From contig NZ_LDJO01000038.1 in the NCBI RefSeq assembly GCF_001431595.1, positions 1 through 64,000 of the forward strand: a stretch of DNA of 64,000 nt. Reading direction: 5' to 3'. Of the stretch, positions 10,673-19,525 are shown in pieces. The stretch comes from Stenotrophomonas acidaminiphila. Its GTDB lineage: Bacteria; Pseudomonadota; Gammaproteobacteria; Xanthomonadales; Xanthomonadaceae. A program made the translations under genes and the position numbers. The notes beneath the pieces are model-generated. The model saw only the letters and a program-made list of their open reading frames with translations, searched no databases and was not told the DNA's origin. The first letter of the stretch is position 1. Every line of letters starts with the position of its first letter.

Positions 10673-12067
10673 TCAGCGATGCGCGGCTTCGGCATCGGGC
10701 AGCACCTTGCCCGGATTGAGGATGTCGTCCGGGTCCAGCGCCCGCTTGATCGCGCGCATCGCCGCCAGCGTGGCCGGGGTGAAGGCCTGCGCCATGAACC
10801 CGCGCTTGGCCAGGCCGATGCCGTGTTCGCCGGACAGGGTGCCGCCCAGCGCCAGCGCCAGCGCGAACACTTCCGGCAGTGCCGCATGCGCGCGCGCGTT
10901 CTGCCCGGCGTCGTCGGGGTGGTAGAGGATGTTGACGTGCAGGTTGCCGTTGCCGGCATGGCCGAAGGTGACGATGGGCAGCTCGAAACGCGCCGACAGC
11001 GCCTGCACGCCGGCCACCAGCTCGGGGATGCGCGAGACCGGCACCACCACGTCTTCGTTGATCTTGCCGGGGGCGATGCGCCTGAGCGCCGGCGACAGTG
11101 CGCGCCGCGCCGCCCACAGCTGTTCGCGCGCGCTGCCGTCCATTGCCACGTCCAGCGCCAGCAGGCCCTCGCCTTCGGCGGCCTGGGCCAGCGCGTGCAG
11201 GATGTTGGGCAGGGTGTCGTCATCGCCGTCGGCGTCGATCAGCAGCATCGCGCCGGCATCGGGCACCTGCGCGCCGTTGCCGCGCAGCAGCTCCAGGCTG
11301 CGCGCGTCCATGAATTCGAGCGTGGTCGGCGTGGCCGGCTGCGCCATCACCCGCGACACCGCCGCCGCTGCGCTGGCCGCGTCGCGGTAGAGCACGCGCA
11401 GCCCGGCCTGCGCGCGTGGTCGCGGCGCCAGCCTGAGCGTGGCTTCGACGATCAGCGCCAGCGTGCCCTCGCTGCCGACCAGCAGGTGGGTAAGGTCGTA
11501 GCCGGTGGCGTCCTTGGTCCACGGGCCGCCGCATTCGATCAGTTCGCCGGCGCCGGTCACCGCCACCAGCCCGAGCACGTTGTCGCGGGTGGTGCCGTAC
11601 TTCACCGCGCGCGGGCCGCCGGCATTGGTGGCCAGGTTGCCGCCGATGCTGCAGCTCTCGAAGCTGGACGGATCCGGCGGCCAGAACAGGCCATGCGGCA
11701 TCAGCGCCTGCTGCAGGTCGCCGTTCAGCACGCCCGGCTCGACCACCGCGCAGCGGTCGCCGGGGCGCAGCGCGAGGATGCGGTTCATGCGCGCGAACGA
11801 CAGCACGATGCCACCTGCGACCGGCACCGCGGCGCCGGTGGTGCCGGTGCCGGCACCGCGCCCGACCAGCGGCACGCCGTGCGCGCGGCACGCCCGAACG
11901 ATGGCCTGTACCTGCGCGCGGTCCTCCGGCAGCGCCACGCCCAGCGGCAGCGCGTGCCGCCAGGAGTTGTCCTGCGCGTGCGCGGCCAGGGCGGCAGGGT
12001 CGGTGCGCCAGTGCGCGCCGAGCAGGTCGGAGAGCGTCTGGTCGAATGCGGCGGGCAGGCAGGTCAT
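10673..12067 (-). CDS. FAD-binding oxidoreductase (D-lactate / D-2-hydroxyglutarate dehydrogenase type)
   Basis: 464-aa flavoprotein of the GlcD/LDHD family. The FAD-binding domain (about 30-215) includes VGRGAGTGTTGA and the SSFESCSIGGNLATNAGGPRA block. The C-terminal FAD-oxidase domain has the metal-binding GHAGNGNLHVNI and terminal GEHGIGLAKRGFM ... DPDDILNPGKVLP. The family oxidises D-2-hydroxy acids and passes electrons to the quinone pool; D-lactate and D-2-hydroxyglutarate are both plausible. The ATG overlaps the stop of the upstream hydrolase gene, making it last in the lpoA-yraN-hydrolase operon. Confidence 0.88.
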   Translation of the reverse strand: MTCLPAAFDQTLSDLLGAHWRTDPAALAAHAQDNSWRHALPLGVALPEDRAQVQAIVRACRAHGVPLVGRGAGTGTTGAAVPVAGGIVLSFARMNRILALRPGDRCAVVEPGVLNGDLQQALMPHGLFWPPDPSSFESCSIGGNLATNAGGPRAVKYGTTRDNVLGLVAVTGAGELIECGGPWTKDATGYDLTHLLVGSEGTLALIVEATLRLAPRPRAQAGLRVLYRDAASAAAAVSRVMAQPATPTTLEFMDARSLELLRGNGAQVPDAGAMLLIDADGDDDTLPNILHALAQAAEGEGLLALDVAMDGSAREQLWAARRALSPALRRIAPGKINEDVVVPVSRIPELVAGVQALSARFELPIVTFGHAGNGNLHVNILYHPDDAGQNARAHAALPEVFALALALGGTLSGEHGIGLAKRGFMAQAFTPATLAAMRAIKRALDPDDILNPGKVLPDAEAAHR

Positions 12068-12606
12068 GGGGTGCGGGAACCGGCAGGGGAACGGTGTGGG
12101 AGCAGGCGCCAGCCGAGCACCGCCAGGGTCAACGGCAGCCACACCCAGCGCAGCTCGGACAGCACGGTCTGCAGGCCGCGTGCGCTGAAGAAGCCATTGG
12201 CGAAGGGTGAGACCCGGATCGGCCGCCACGGGGCGAACAGGCGTGCCTCGCTCCATGGCCACCACAGCGCGACGCCGAGGCCACCGGAGGTGAACGCGTC
12301 GAGCAGCGGGTGCGACAGCGCGCAGGCGAAGACGAAGGCCGCCGCCTGCGCCGGTCCCGCGCGCAGCGGCCGGTGCAGGGCCAGGGCCAGCGCCGCCAGC
12401 ACGGCCGAGAACAGCAGCGAATGGCTGGCACCGCGATGGCCGAAGGCATCGGCGTAGGGGACGTGCAGGGCGAAGCCCAGCACGTCGGCGTCGGGCAGCA
12501 CCGCGGCGGCGACGCCGGCGGCAAGCAGCCGCGTGGACACGCGCCCGCGCGCGCTGGCGCACCACAGGGCCAGCGGCACGGCGGCATGGGTGAAGACGCT
12601 GGGCAT
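12064..12606 (-). CDS. inner-membrane metal-dependent hydrolase (YdjM family)
   Basis: A 180-aa membrane protein with four or five hydrophobic segments. It has the HAAVPLALW start, a LPDADVLGF acidic motif near residue 39, an HRGASHSLLFS motif around 60, and a third His/Asp site SHPLLDAFTSGG near 107. These motifs define the YdjM/DUF457 family of putative membrane-bound metal-dependent hydrolases; the substrate is unknown. Both ends overlap neighbouring genes by 3-4 bases, so it is translated as part of the minus-strand operon. Confidence 0.85.
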   Translation of the reverse strand: MPSVFTHAAVPLALWCASARGRVSTRLLAAGVAAAVLPDADVLGFALHVPYADAFGHRGASHSLLFSAVLAALALALHRPLRAGPAQAAAFVFACALSHPLLDAFTSGGLGVALWWPWSEARLFAPWRPIRVSPFANGFFSARGLQTVLSELRWVWLPLTLAVLGWRLLPHRSPAGSRTP

Positions 12607-12980
12607 CAGCCGTCGTCGGCGCGGAAGGCGTCGCGCAGCCAGTGCAGCTGCGGCGGTTCGCCGCTGGCTTCGACCACGTCGAAGCGGCACGGCGCCTGGG
12701 CATGGGCCGGGTGCGCGCCCAGGTACAGCTGTGCGGCCAGCAGCAGGCGCCGGCGCTTGCTGGCATCCACCGACGCGGCGCCACCGCCGAACGCGCGGCT
12801 GCGGCGGTAGCGCACTTCCACGAAGACGAGGCCGCCGCTGGCCGGGTCCGCCATCACCAGGTCGAGTTCGCCACCGCGGTAGCGGACGTTGCCCGCAAGC
12901 CAGCGCAGGCCGGCCCGCTCCAGGTGGCGGCGCGCGGCGGCTTCCACCGCGGCGCCGCGTGCGGCCTGGTCAGCGGCCAT
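12606..12980 (-). CDS. yraN: YraN family endonuclease-like protein (UPF0102)
   Basis: A 124-aa protein with the restriction-endonuclease-like core [14 protein letters not shown] ... [11 protein letters not shown], where E, D and the ExR/K pattern form the expected metal site. The family is linked to Holliday-junction-like or recombination functions, but its role is unproven. It overlaps lpoA by 11 bp and the next gene by 1 bp, the same yraM-yraN pairing as in E. coli. Confidence 0.93.
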   Translation of the reverse strand: MAADQAARGAAVEAAARRHLERAGLRWLAGNVRYRGGELDLVMADPASGGLVFVEVRYRRSRAFGGGAASVDASKRRRLLLAAQLYLGAHPAHAQAPCRFDVVEASGEPPQLHWLRDAFRADDG

Positions 12981-14697
12981 CACCGATCGGCACCGGCTGG
13001 CCGGCGCTGAAGGTGGACCACGCCGGGGTGCGCAGCACGTTGCCGAAGCCGTCCAGGTGCAGGGTGCCGGTGGCGCCGGCCAGGCCGCCCTGGGTGCTGT
13101 TGGCCAGCTTTTCCAGGTAGGCGGAGATCTTCCAGGCATCGAAACCGAAGGCGAACAGGCGCGCGGCGGCACCGCGCGCGGTCGGCAGGGTGGCGGCCAG
13201 TTCGGCGGCTGCCGGCAGCCCCGGCGCACCGCGCACGGCCCATGCCTCGCTCGGGAAGGCGATGCCGTCCAGCGCCATGTCCTCGTCGGCCTTGCCGGTG
13301 CCCGACACCAGCTGCGAGGTGCCCACTCGCGTAGCCCCGCCGATGCCGGCCAGCGCCAGCTGCGGCGCCAATACCCGCGCCTGCGAGCCCTTGACCGCCA
13401 GGAACACCGCATCGACCGTGCCGGCCTGGCGCAGGCGCGCGCCGATGTCGCCGGGGGCGTCGCCGACGGTGAGGCTGGCGACGACCTTGCCGCCGCGCTC
13501 GGCGAAGCGCTCGCCGAAGGCGGCGGTGGCGCGGCGGCCGTTGTCGTCGTTGCTGCCGATCACCAGCACCTTGCCGCGCTCGCGGGCCAGCAGGTACTCG
13601 GCGGCCATGATGCCGTCGTCCTCCGGTGCCAGCGAGAAGCCGGCGCTGCCCGCCGGCGGCGTGTCCTTGCCGCGGTTGAGCGCGAGCAGCAGCACCTGCA
13701 GCTGCGCGCGACCGAACAGCGCGTCGACCTCGTCGCGGCCCAGCGGCCCGACCACGAAATCGGCGCCGCCGGCCACGGCCTTGTCGTAGGCGGCGATGGC
13801 GCCGGCCGGGGTGCCGCGGGTGTCGATGAAATCGACCTGCGGGCGGCGGCGGTACTCGCCGTAGTAACCGGCCAGCAGGCCATCGCGCACCGGCGCGGCG
13901 GCAGTGGCCAGGGTGCCGGACAGCGGCAGCAGCACCGCCATCTTCAGCGGCGGGCGATAGCCGTCGGTGTCGGCCGGCGGGCGCTTGCTGGTGTCCAGCT
14001 GCCACGCGGCATCGCGCTCGAACGGCCGCGGCAGCGGCAGGCCGCGGCCGATCAGCGCGCGGCCGGCATGGTTGTACAGCGGGTCACCGGCCGGCAGCGC
14101 GGCGCTGCGGCTGGCCAGGGTGGCATCGTCCAGTCCTGCCAGCAGGCGGGTGATGGCGCGCTGGTTGTCGGTGCGCGCAGCGCCGGCCAGCAGCACGCCG
14201 GCGCGGGCGCGGGCACCGGCCGCGGCGAAGGCATCGCCATTGGCTTCCAGCGCCTGGCCGCGGGCCAGGTGCCAGCGCGCCTGCTGGGTGGCCGCGAGCA
14301 GGTCCGGCTGCTGCGTGCCCAGCGCCTGCAGCACGGCGGCCGGCTGCTTGTCGGCCAGGGCCAGTTCCGCGACGAGCAGGGCATGGCGCTGGCGGCTGGC
14401 GCCGCTCAGCTGGCGCGCCTGCACCTGCGGCAGCAGCATGCGCGCGCGCGCATCGTCGTTGGCTTCGTGCCAGGCGAACGCGGCATCGGCCAGCAACTGC
14501 GACCTGGCGGCGCCGCGGACCAGCGCGGCTTCGGCTTCCAGCTGCTGCGCGGCTTCGCGCGGTTTGCCCTGTTCGAGCAGGGCGATGGCGGCCTGCTGCC
14601 CCGGCGAGGTGGTCGGTGCCGGGCCGGTGGTGGCGCAGGCGGCCAACAGCAGCAGCGACAGGGACAGGGCGGTGATCCGTGCGGCGGGCTTGTTCAT
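12970..14697 (-). CDS. lpoA: penicillin-binding protein activator LpoA
   Basis: Outer-membrane lipoprotein that activates PBP1A peptidoglycan synthesis (family knowledge). At 575 aa it is close to the usual size. The N-terminus [21 protein letters not shown] ends in a LAAC lipobox, so the mature protein starts at Cys21. A helical TPR-like N-domain (about 30-240) is followed by a periplasmic-binding-protein-like domain ([16 protein letters not shown] onward) with a [15 protein letters not shown] hinge. It heads the minus-strand operon and is divergent from rsmI with only 66 bp between starts, exactly as yraM/yraL in E. coli. Confidence 0.94.
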   Translation of the reverse strand: MNKPAARITALSLSLLLLAACATTGPAPTTSPGQQAAIALLEQGKPREAAQQLEAEAALVRGAARSQLLADAAFAWHEANDDARARMLLPQVQARQLSGASRQRHALLVAELALADKQPAAVLQALGTQQPDLLAATQQARWHLARGQALEANGDAFAAAGARARAGVLLAGAARTDNQRAITRLLAGLDDATLASRSAALPAGDPLYNHAGRALIGRGLPLPRPFERDAAWQLDTSKRPPADTDGYRPPLKMAVLLPLSGTLATAAAPVRDGLLAGYYGEYRRRPQVDFIDTRGTPAGAIAAYDKAVAGGADFVVGPLGRDEVDALFGRAQLQVLLLALNRGKDTPPAGSAGFSLAPEDDGIMAAEYLLARERGKVLVIGSNDDNGRRATAAFGERFAERGGKVVASLTVGDAPGDIGARLRQAGTVDAVFLAVKGSQARVLAPQLALAGIGGATRVGTSQLVSGTGKADEDMALDGIAFPSEAWAVRGAPGLPAAAELAATLPTARGAAARLFAFGFDAWKISAYLEKLANSTQGGLAGATGTLHLDGFGNVLRTPAWSTFSAGQPVPIGDGR

Positions 14698-14763
14698 TCG
14701 GGGTCCGTTCAACGGCACGCGGCGGCGCCGGGTGGGTGACACGGTAGGATTCTACCCTTGCCC

Positions 14764-15603
14764 ATGGAAAAGCCGATGATGCCCGCTGCCCCCGCCACCC
14801 TGTACGTTGTCGCCACGCCGATCGGCAACCTTGCCGACCTGAGTCCGCGCGCGCAGGAGGTGCTGCGGTCGGTGGCCGCGATCTGCGCCGAGGACACGCG
14901 CCATACCGGGCAGCTGCTGTCGCACTTCGGCATCAGCCGGCCGCTGGTGGCGCTGCACGACCACAACGAGGAAGCGATGGCCGAGCGCGTGGTGGCGCGC
15001 CTGCTCGGCGGCGAATCGATGGCGGTGGTGAGCGACGCCGGCACCCCGCTGGTCAGCGACCCCGGCTTCCGGCTGGTGCGCGCGGCGCGTGCGGCCGGGG
15101 TGAAGGTCAGCCCGGTGCCCGGCGCGTGTGCGGCGATCGCGGCGTTGAGCGTGGCCGGCCTGCCCAGCGACCGGTTCGTGTTCGAGGGTTTCCTGCCGGC
15201 CAAGGCCGCGGCCCGGCGCGAGCGCCTGCAGCGCCTGGCCGGCGAAACCGGCACCCTGGTGTTCTACGAATCCTCGCACCGCATCGCCGAATCGCTGGCC
15301 GACATGGCCGCCGCGTTCGGCGATGAGCGCCCGGCGGTGGTCGCGCGCGAACTGACCAAGCTGTTCGAAACCGTGCTCGACGGCACCCTGGCGCAGCTGC
15401 GCGCGGCGGTCGAGGCCGACGACAACCAGCGCAAGGGCGAGTTCGTGGTGATGGTGCAGGGCGCGGCCGACGATGAAGCGGCGAAGATCGCCGAAGGCCG
15501 CCGGCTGCATGCCCGGCTCAAGGAATACCTGCCGCCGTCCACCGCGGCCAAGCTCGCCGCCGAACTGAGCGGCGCGCCGCGCAAGCTGCTGTACGGCGGT
15601 TAG
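14764..15603 (+). CDS. rsmI: 16S rRNA (cytidine1402-2'-O)-methyltransferase RsmI
   Basis: SAM-dependent tetrapyrrole-methylase-fold enzyme that 2'-O-methylates C1402 in the ribosomal P site. Signature blocks are YVVATPIGNLADLSPRA at the N-terminus, CAEDTRHTG, ALHDHNE, VVSDAGTPLVSDPG, PGACAAIAAL and FYESSHRI. I use the ATG at 14764 (279 aa). An in-frame TTG lies 6 bases upstream and further ATGs lie at 14776 and 14779. The short gap to lpoA must hold both promoters; ggtag-gattctacc there is a small inverted repeat. Confidence 0.95.
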   Translation: MEKPMMPAAPATLYVVATPIGNLADLSPRAQEVLRSVAAICAEDTRHTGQLLSHFGISRPLVALHDHNEEAMAERVVARLLGGESMAVVSDAGTPLVSDPGFRLVRAARAAGVKVSPVPGACAAIAALSVAGLPSDRFVFEGFLPAKAAARRERLQRLAGETGTLVFYESSHRIAESLADMAAAFGDERPAVVARELTKLFETVLDGTLAQLRAAVEADDNQRKGEFVVMVQGAADDEAAKIAEGRRLHARLKEYLPPSTAAKLAAELSGAPRKLLYGG

Positions 15604-15685
15604 CCCGGGCCCTGAAGCGGGCGGGAGCGCGGCATGGCACAGGTGAAGCGCCGCTTTCTGCGCGAGGGTGGGGCAAGCGGCCGCG

Positions 15686-15710
15686 GCGACGGGCGACGGG
15701 CGACGGGCGA
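15686..15710. repeat. 7-bp microrepeat (gcgacgg, 3.6 copies)
   Basis: Three perfect tandem copies of gcgacgg plus four more bases lie between rsmI and the rnpB promoter region. The stretch is non-coding, and its copy number may vary between strains by slippage. Confidence 0.7.
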
Positions 15711-15792
15711 GACGCACGCCGGAACCTGAAGTCTGTCCGGCGGACTTTCGCGGCGATGCCCGCAGCGCCGGCGCCAGCACGTACACTATGCG

Positions 15793-16148
15793 CGGCGGAG
15801 TCGGCCGGACAGTCGCGTCGTTCCTTCGGGAACGCCGAGGAAAGTCCGGGCTCCACAGGGCAAGGTGCCAGGTAACGCCTGGGCGGCGCGAGCCGACGGA
15901 AAGTGCAACAGAAAGATACCGCCTACGTCTCTTTCGGGAGGCCGGTAAGGGTGAAATGGTGCGGTAAGAGCGCACCGCGAGTCCGGCAACGGACCGGCAC
16001 GGCAAACCCCACCTGGAGCAAGACCAAATAGGGACCTAATGGCGTGGCCCGCGTCGGGTCCGGGTAGGTTGCTCGAGCGTCACGGTGACGTGGCGCCTAG
16101 AAGAATGACTGTCCACGACAGAACCCGGCTTACAGGCCGGCTCCGCCG
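15793..16148 (+). ncRNA. rnpB: RNase P RNA, bacterial class A
   Basis: Catalytic RNA that removes tRNA 5' leaders. Universal blocks are all present in order: GGACAGTCGC, GAGGAAAGTCCGGGCTCC near the 5' end (CR-I), GGTAAGGGTGAAATGGTGCGGTAAGAGCGCACCG, GCAAACCCCACC, and the 3' AGAATGACTGTCCACGACAGAACCCGGCTTA. P1 is a 14-bp helix pairing 15793-15806 with 16135-16148, which fixes both ends and gives about 356 nt. A TACACT at 15782-15787 is a plausible -10; no good -35 is seen. Tandem repeats follow. Confidence 0.97.
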
Positions 16149-16216
16149 CTTTTCCCGCCTGCCGGGCGGGAAAAGCCCCATTGTTCCGTACCGCGGAAGC
16201 GGTACAGAACAATGGG
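16148..16216. repeat. two adjacent strong inverted repeats after rnpB
   Basis: The first hairpin has a 12-bp stem (gcttttcccgcc / ggcgggaaaagc) with a 5-base loop, starting on the last rnpB base. The second pairs cccattgttc-c-gtaccgc with gcggtac-a-gaacaatggg around a ggaa loop (17 bp with one mismatch). Neither strand has a T-tract behind the GC stem, so these are not standard intrinsic terminators. They may form the rnpB 3' boundary or be REP-like units. Confidence 0.8.
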
Positions 16217-16258
16217 CCCCGGGCCCTTTGCCCTCCACAACCCCGCGCCTGTCGGCGC

Positions 16259-16279
16259 GCCCCCTTTACTAAAGGGGGC
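16259..16279. repeat. 9-bp-stem palindrome at the head of the tandem array
   Basis: gcccccttt-act-aaagggggc forms a perfect 9-bp stem. A weakened version (cctcc ... ggagg) occurs at the matching position of each 157-bp unit, so this is a diverged first partial copy of the array. A relative lies at 38903-38921. Confidence 0.7.
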
Positions 16280-16284
16280 TGTGG

Positions 16285-16960
16285 CTCCGGAGGCATGGCT
16301 TGCTCGCTTCGCATCGCTTCTGGCAGGCGGGGGAGCCAGCCGGTCCTTGCTGCGGCTGCGGGATTGAAACAGCGGGCTCCAGGTCTTTTGCAATCCGCCC
16401 TGTGCCTGTTGGTGCGCCTCCTTTGCTGGAGGGCGTTGTGGCTCCGGAGGCATGGCTTGCTCGCTTCGCATCGCTTCTGGCAGGCGGGAGAGTCAGCCGA
16501 TCCTTGCTGCGGCTGCGCGATTGAAACAGCGGGCTGCAGGTCTTTTGCAATCCGCCCTGTGCCTGTTGGTGCGCCTCCTTTGCTGGAGGGCGTTGTGGCT
16601 CCGGCGGCATGGCTTGCCCGCTTCGCATCGCGTTTGGTGGGCGGGAGAGCCAGCCGATCCTTGCTGCGGCTGCGGGATTGAAACTGCGGGCTCCAGGTCT
16701 TTTGCAATCCGCCCTGTGCCTGTTGGTACGCCTCCTTTGCTGGAGGGCGTTGTGGCTCCGGAGGCATGGCTTGCTCGCTTCGCATCGCTTCTGGCAGGCG
16801 GGAGAGCCAGCCGATCCTTGCTGCGGCTGCGGGATTGAAACAGCGGGCTGCAGGTCTTTTGCAATCCGCCCTGTGCCTGTTGGTGCGCCTCCTTTGCTGG
16901 AGGGCGTTGTGGCTCCGGCGGCATGGCCTGCCCGCTTCGCATCCCGTCTGGTGCGTGGGT
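16285..16960. repeat. 157-bp tandem repeat array, four full copies plus partial ends
   Basis: Full units start at 16285, 16442, 16599 and 16756, exactly 157 bp apart, each beginning ctccgg(a/c)ggcatggc. A fifth partial copy begins at 16913 and fades out near 16960. Copies are nearly identical. Small variants (ggagg/ggcgg, ctccag/ctgcag) suggest a 314-bp higher-order duplication. The period is not a multiple of three, so reading frames shift from copy to copy and are spurious. The array fills the gap between rnpB and the convergent NRDE gene. Confidence 0.93.
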
Positions 16961-16982
16961 CGACAGGCGCGCTGCGGTGTGG

Positions 16983-17747
16983 TCAGGGCGCGATATCCAC
17001 CCGGCTGTGGCCGAGGAACACGCCTTCCGGGCCGAAGCGGCGTTCGGCGATGAAGCCATGGCCGTCGTGGTCGATGGCGATCACGGTGCTGGCGCGGGTG
17101 CCGTAGTCCCGGCCGCGGATGAAGGCGGCCGAAAGCTGGCGTTCCAGTGGCAGGGCGATGCCGGTCGCCGGCAGCTCGGCGTCGTCTGGGCGCCATTCGT
17201 CGGCCAGCGCCGCCCACAGCGGGTCCAGTGGCGGGTCGTTCCGTGCCAGCCAGTCTTCCAGTGCCGCCATCAGGCGCCGCGTCTTCGGCCACGGCGCGTC
17301 GAGCGTGCCGTTGGACATGCCGTGCACGCCGGGCGCCAGGGCCTGCCGCGCCGGTGGGTGGTTGCCCAGGTAGTGGCAGCCGTCGGCGTCGGCCAGCAGC
17401 AGGTTGAACGGGGCGTAGTCGCCGGCCGAGGCCGCCAGTTGCCCGATCTGCCCGGCTGCGGAGGTGCCGGCACCGCCCAGGTAATCGGCTACCAGGGCAC
17501 CGCGCGACGGTCCGCCGCTGGCCGCGCGCGGGTCGCGCACGTTGGTGATCACCGCGGCGCGGCCGCTGCCGCCGATGCCCATCCAGGTGCCACCCGAGCG
17601 CAGGTCGCGGCCGGCGACCACGTCGCCGTACGGTGGCGGCCAGCGGTCCAGCGCGGCCGCCGGGCGGGCGTGGAACTCGTCGCGGTTGCCCGCCATGAAC
17701 AGGCGCCAGCGGGGGTGGGACTTCCAGGCGAGAGCGACCAGGCACAT
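16983..17747 (-). CDS. NRDE family protein (TANGO2-like)
   Basis: A 254-aa protein starting MCLVALAW with the family-defining AGNRDEFHARPA motif near residue 20. It is followed by GGTWMGI and the ITNVRDP segment. The Cys2 N-terminus, NRDE motif and late STVIAIDHDG block are typical of the NRDE/TANGO2 superfamily, whose biochemical role is still debated (haem trafficking and acyl-lipid roles have been proposed in eukaryotes). It has no signal peptide. The gene is convergent with rnpB and ends inside the outskirts of the 157-bp array. Confidence 0.9.
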   Translation of the reverse strand: MCLVALAWKSHPRWRLFMAGNRDEFHARPAAALDRWPPPYGDVVAGRDLRSGGTWMGIGGSGRAAVITNVRDPRAASGGPSRGALVADYLGGAGTSAAGQIGQLAASAGDYAPFNLLLADADGCHYLGNHPPARQALAPGVHGMSNGTLDAPWPKTRRLMAALEDWLARNDPPLDPLWAALADEWRPDDAELPATGIALPLERQLSAAFIRGRDYGTRASTVIAIDHDGHGFIAERRFGPEGVFLGHSRVDIAP

Positions 17748-17882
17748 GCGGCCAGTGTGCCTTCCCGCGCGGTCAGCGGCCACGCCCACCTGAACAGCGG
17801 CCCGACCGGATCGGTGTTTTCACATGCCCTCCACACGCCTGAATTTCCTTGAAATCTCAAAATTTGAGACGAAACAGCAACT

Positions 17883-17891
17883 TGTGGATAA
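17883..17891 (-). promoter_or_regulatory. consensus DnaA box in the dcw leader
   Basis: The minus strand reads TTATCCACA, a perfect DnaA 9-mer, 71 bp upstream of the -35 of the mraZ promoter. It lies in an unusually AT-rich stretch (17820-17965) that also holds the inverted repeat ctcaaa-a-tttgag at 17856-17868. One 9-mer can occur by chance, but not often in such GC-rich DNA. Confidence 0.5.
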
Positions 17892-17961
17892 AGTTTGAAC
17901 AAGTCTCTAAAGATTGGCGCAAACCCTTGATGCGAATGACGATTTTGCCCACGAAAAGTTG

Positions 17962-17989
17962 TTGACAAGCCTTCGGCCGCTGCTAAGGT
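17962..17989 (+). promoter_or_regulatory. main dcw (mraZ) promoter
   Basis: A consensus TTGACA (17962-17967) is followed after 16 bp by TAAGGT (17984-17989). It lies about 90 bp before mraZ, the expected site of the promoter that drives the whole division and cell-wall cluster. Confidence 0.7.
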
Positions 17990-18032
17990 GGTCATCCGAG
18001 GGAAAACCGGGTTTTTTGTGGTTTTCCGTGGT
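17988..18032 (+). promoter_or_regulatory. MraZ operator: five 10-bp-phased GG boxes
   Basis: GG doublets recur at exactly 10-bp spacing (17990, 18000, 18010, 18020, 18030) in the units GTGG, GAGG, CGGG, GTGG and GTGG. MraZ of other bacteria binds 10-bp-spaced TGGG-type repeats beside its own promoter and represses mraZ. This array overlaps the -10 and the start of the transcript, which fits autorepression. Confidence 0.65.
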
Positions 18033-18077
18033 TCAATGACCGCCCAAGCGACATCAGGCACTGAAGGTAGAGACGGC

Positions 18078-18524
18078 GTGTTTCAAGGCGAGACGGCCAT
18101 CACGGTTGACGACAAGGGACGCATGGCGGTGCCAACCGCCTACCGCGACCTGGTCGCGCGTGCGAGCGGCAACCGCCTGGTGCTGACCTACAACCCGTTC
18201 GAAGCCGGGTGCCTGTGGCTGTACGCCGAGCAGGAGTGGGAGCGGGTGCGCGACGACGTGATGGCCAAGCCCAACACCCAGCGCGTGGTGCGCACCCTGC
18301 AGCAGAAACTTGTCGGCTCGGCCGCCCATCTGGAACTGGATGGCAATGGCCGCATCAGCCTGCCGTCCAGCCACCGCAACGCGGTCGGCATCGAGAAGAA
18401 GGCGGTGCTGATGGGCATGGGCGACAAGTTCGAACTATGGAGCGAGCAAGCGCATCGCGCACTGATCCAGCAGACGTTGTCTGACGAGGATCTGGGCGAT
18501 GGGCTGCTCGATCTGAAGTTGTGA
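18078..18524 (+). CDS. mraZ: transcriptional regulator MraZ
   Basis: 148-aa AbrB-like DNA-binding protein, first gene of the dcw cluster. Two SpoVT/AbrB swapped-hairpin units are visible: [21 protein letters not shown] (N-half) and [21 protein letters not shown] (C-half). I choose the GTG at 18078 because it gives the family length and has aaggtagag upstream. In-frame ATGs at 18036 and 17988 would add residues lying over the operator. It represses its own promoter in other species. The stop overlaps the rsmH GTG start. Confidence 0.94.
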   Translation: MFQGETAITVDDKGRMAVPTAYRDLVARASGNRLVLTYNPFEAGCLWLYAEQEWERVRDDVMAKPNTQRVVRTLQQKLVGSAAHLELDGNGRISLPSSHRNAVGIEKKAVLMGMGDKFELWSEQAHRALIQQTLSDEDLGDGLLDLKL

Positions 18525-19525
18525 GCCGGGGTGCCCGGGTGCGCGGTCAAGCGCAGGCCGGTCACCCTCCGGTGTCGCAGCCGCCGGCGGCTCACCTGCC
18601 GGTGCTGTACACCCAGGTCCTGCAGGGCCTGAGGGTGATCGAGGACGGTACCTATCTGGACGGCACGTTCGGCCGTGGCGGCCACGCCGGCGGCGTGCTG
18701 CGCCAGCTCGGTCCCCATGGCCGCCTGCTGGTGATGGACAAGGATCCGGAAGCCATTGCCGTGGCCGAGCGCGATTTCGCGCCGGACCCGCGCGTGGCGA
18801 TCCATCGCGGCAGCTTCGCCGACCTGCTGGACTGGAGCGAGACCGCCGCCGGCCTGGACGGCGTGCTGTTCGACCTGGGCGTGTCCTCGCCGCAGCTGGA
18901 CGTGGCCGAGCGCGGTTTCAGCTTCGGCAAGGACGGTCCGCTGGACATGCGCATGGACCCGGATTCGGGCGAGAGCGCAGCGCAGTGGCTCAACCGCGCC
19001 GAGGAACGCGAGATTGCCGACGTGCTGTGGACCTACGGCGAGGAGCGGCAGAGCCGCCGCATCGCCCGCGCCATCGTCCAGTACCGCACCGCCAGGCAGT
19101 CGTTTTCGCGTACCGCCGAACTGGCCGAGCTGATCGCCTCGGTGATGCCGCGCGGCAAGGACAAGATCCACCCGGCCACGCGCAGCTTCCAGGCCATCCG
19201 CATCCACATCAACCGCGAGCTGGCCGACCTCGAGGCCGGGCTGGACGCGGCGATGGCGCGGCTCAAGCCCGGTGGCCGGCTGGCGGTGATCAGCTTCCAT
19301 TCGCTGGAAGACCGCATCGTCAAGCAGTTCATGAACCGCCACGCCAAGGCGCCGCCGAGCAACCGCCGGCTGCCGGAAGTGCAGGCCTTCGTGCCGACGC
19401 TGGACCTGGTCGGTGGCGCCATCAAGGCCGAGGACGACGAGCTGGCGGCCAACCCGCGTTCGCGCAGTGCGGTGCTGCGGGTGGCGGAAAAGCGCGCGCC
19501 GGCCACCGGGGGAGGCGCCGCATGA
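18521..19525 (+). CDS. rsmH: 16S rRNA (cytosine1402-N4)-methyltransferase RsmH
   Basis: SAM-dependent enzyme that modifies the same nucleotide as RsmI (C1402). The 334-aa protein has the SAM site [12 protein letters not shown] near residue 47, [13 protein letters not shown], and the late [14 protein letters not shown]. The start is GTG, overlapping the mraZ stop by 4 bases. About 25 extra N-terminal residues precede the conserved [10 protein letters not shown]. Both methyltransferases for C1402 (rsmI, rsmH) lie within 4 kb here. Confidence 0.96.
   Translation: MSRGARVRGQAQAGHPPVSQPPAAHLPVLYTQVLQGLRVIEDGTYLDGTFGRGGHAGGVLRQLGPHGRLLVMDKDPEAIAVAERDFAPDPRVAIHRGSFADLLDWSETAAGLDGVLFDLGVSSPQLDVAERGFSFGKDGPLDMRMDPDSGESAAQWLNRAEEREIADVLWTYGEERQSRRIARAIVQYRTARQSFSRTAELAELIASVMPRGKDKIHPATRSFQAIRIHINRELADLEAGLDAAMARLKPGGRLAVISFHSLEDRIVKQFMNRHAKAPPSNRRLPEVQAFVPTLDLVGGAIKAEDDELAANPRSRSAVLRVAEKRAPATGGGAA

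Noticed and set aside
16285..16960. CRISPR-like array: each unit contains gggattgaaac, the usual 3' end of many CRISPR repeats.
   Set aside because: The whole 157-bp period is conserved, with no unique 30-40 bp spacers, no palindromic 28-37 bp repeat and no cas genes nearby. It is an ordinary tandem repeat.
16130..17059. Several repeat-containing ORFs on both strands across the array (RSHNALQQRRRTNRH-type products on the minus strand).
   Set aside because: The 157-bp period is not divisible by three, frames overlap on both strands, and there is no ribosome site or family match. They arise from the lack of stop codons in GC-rich DNA.
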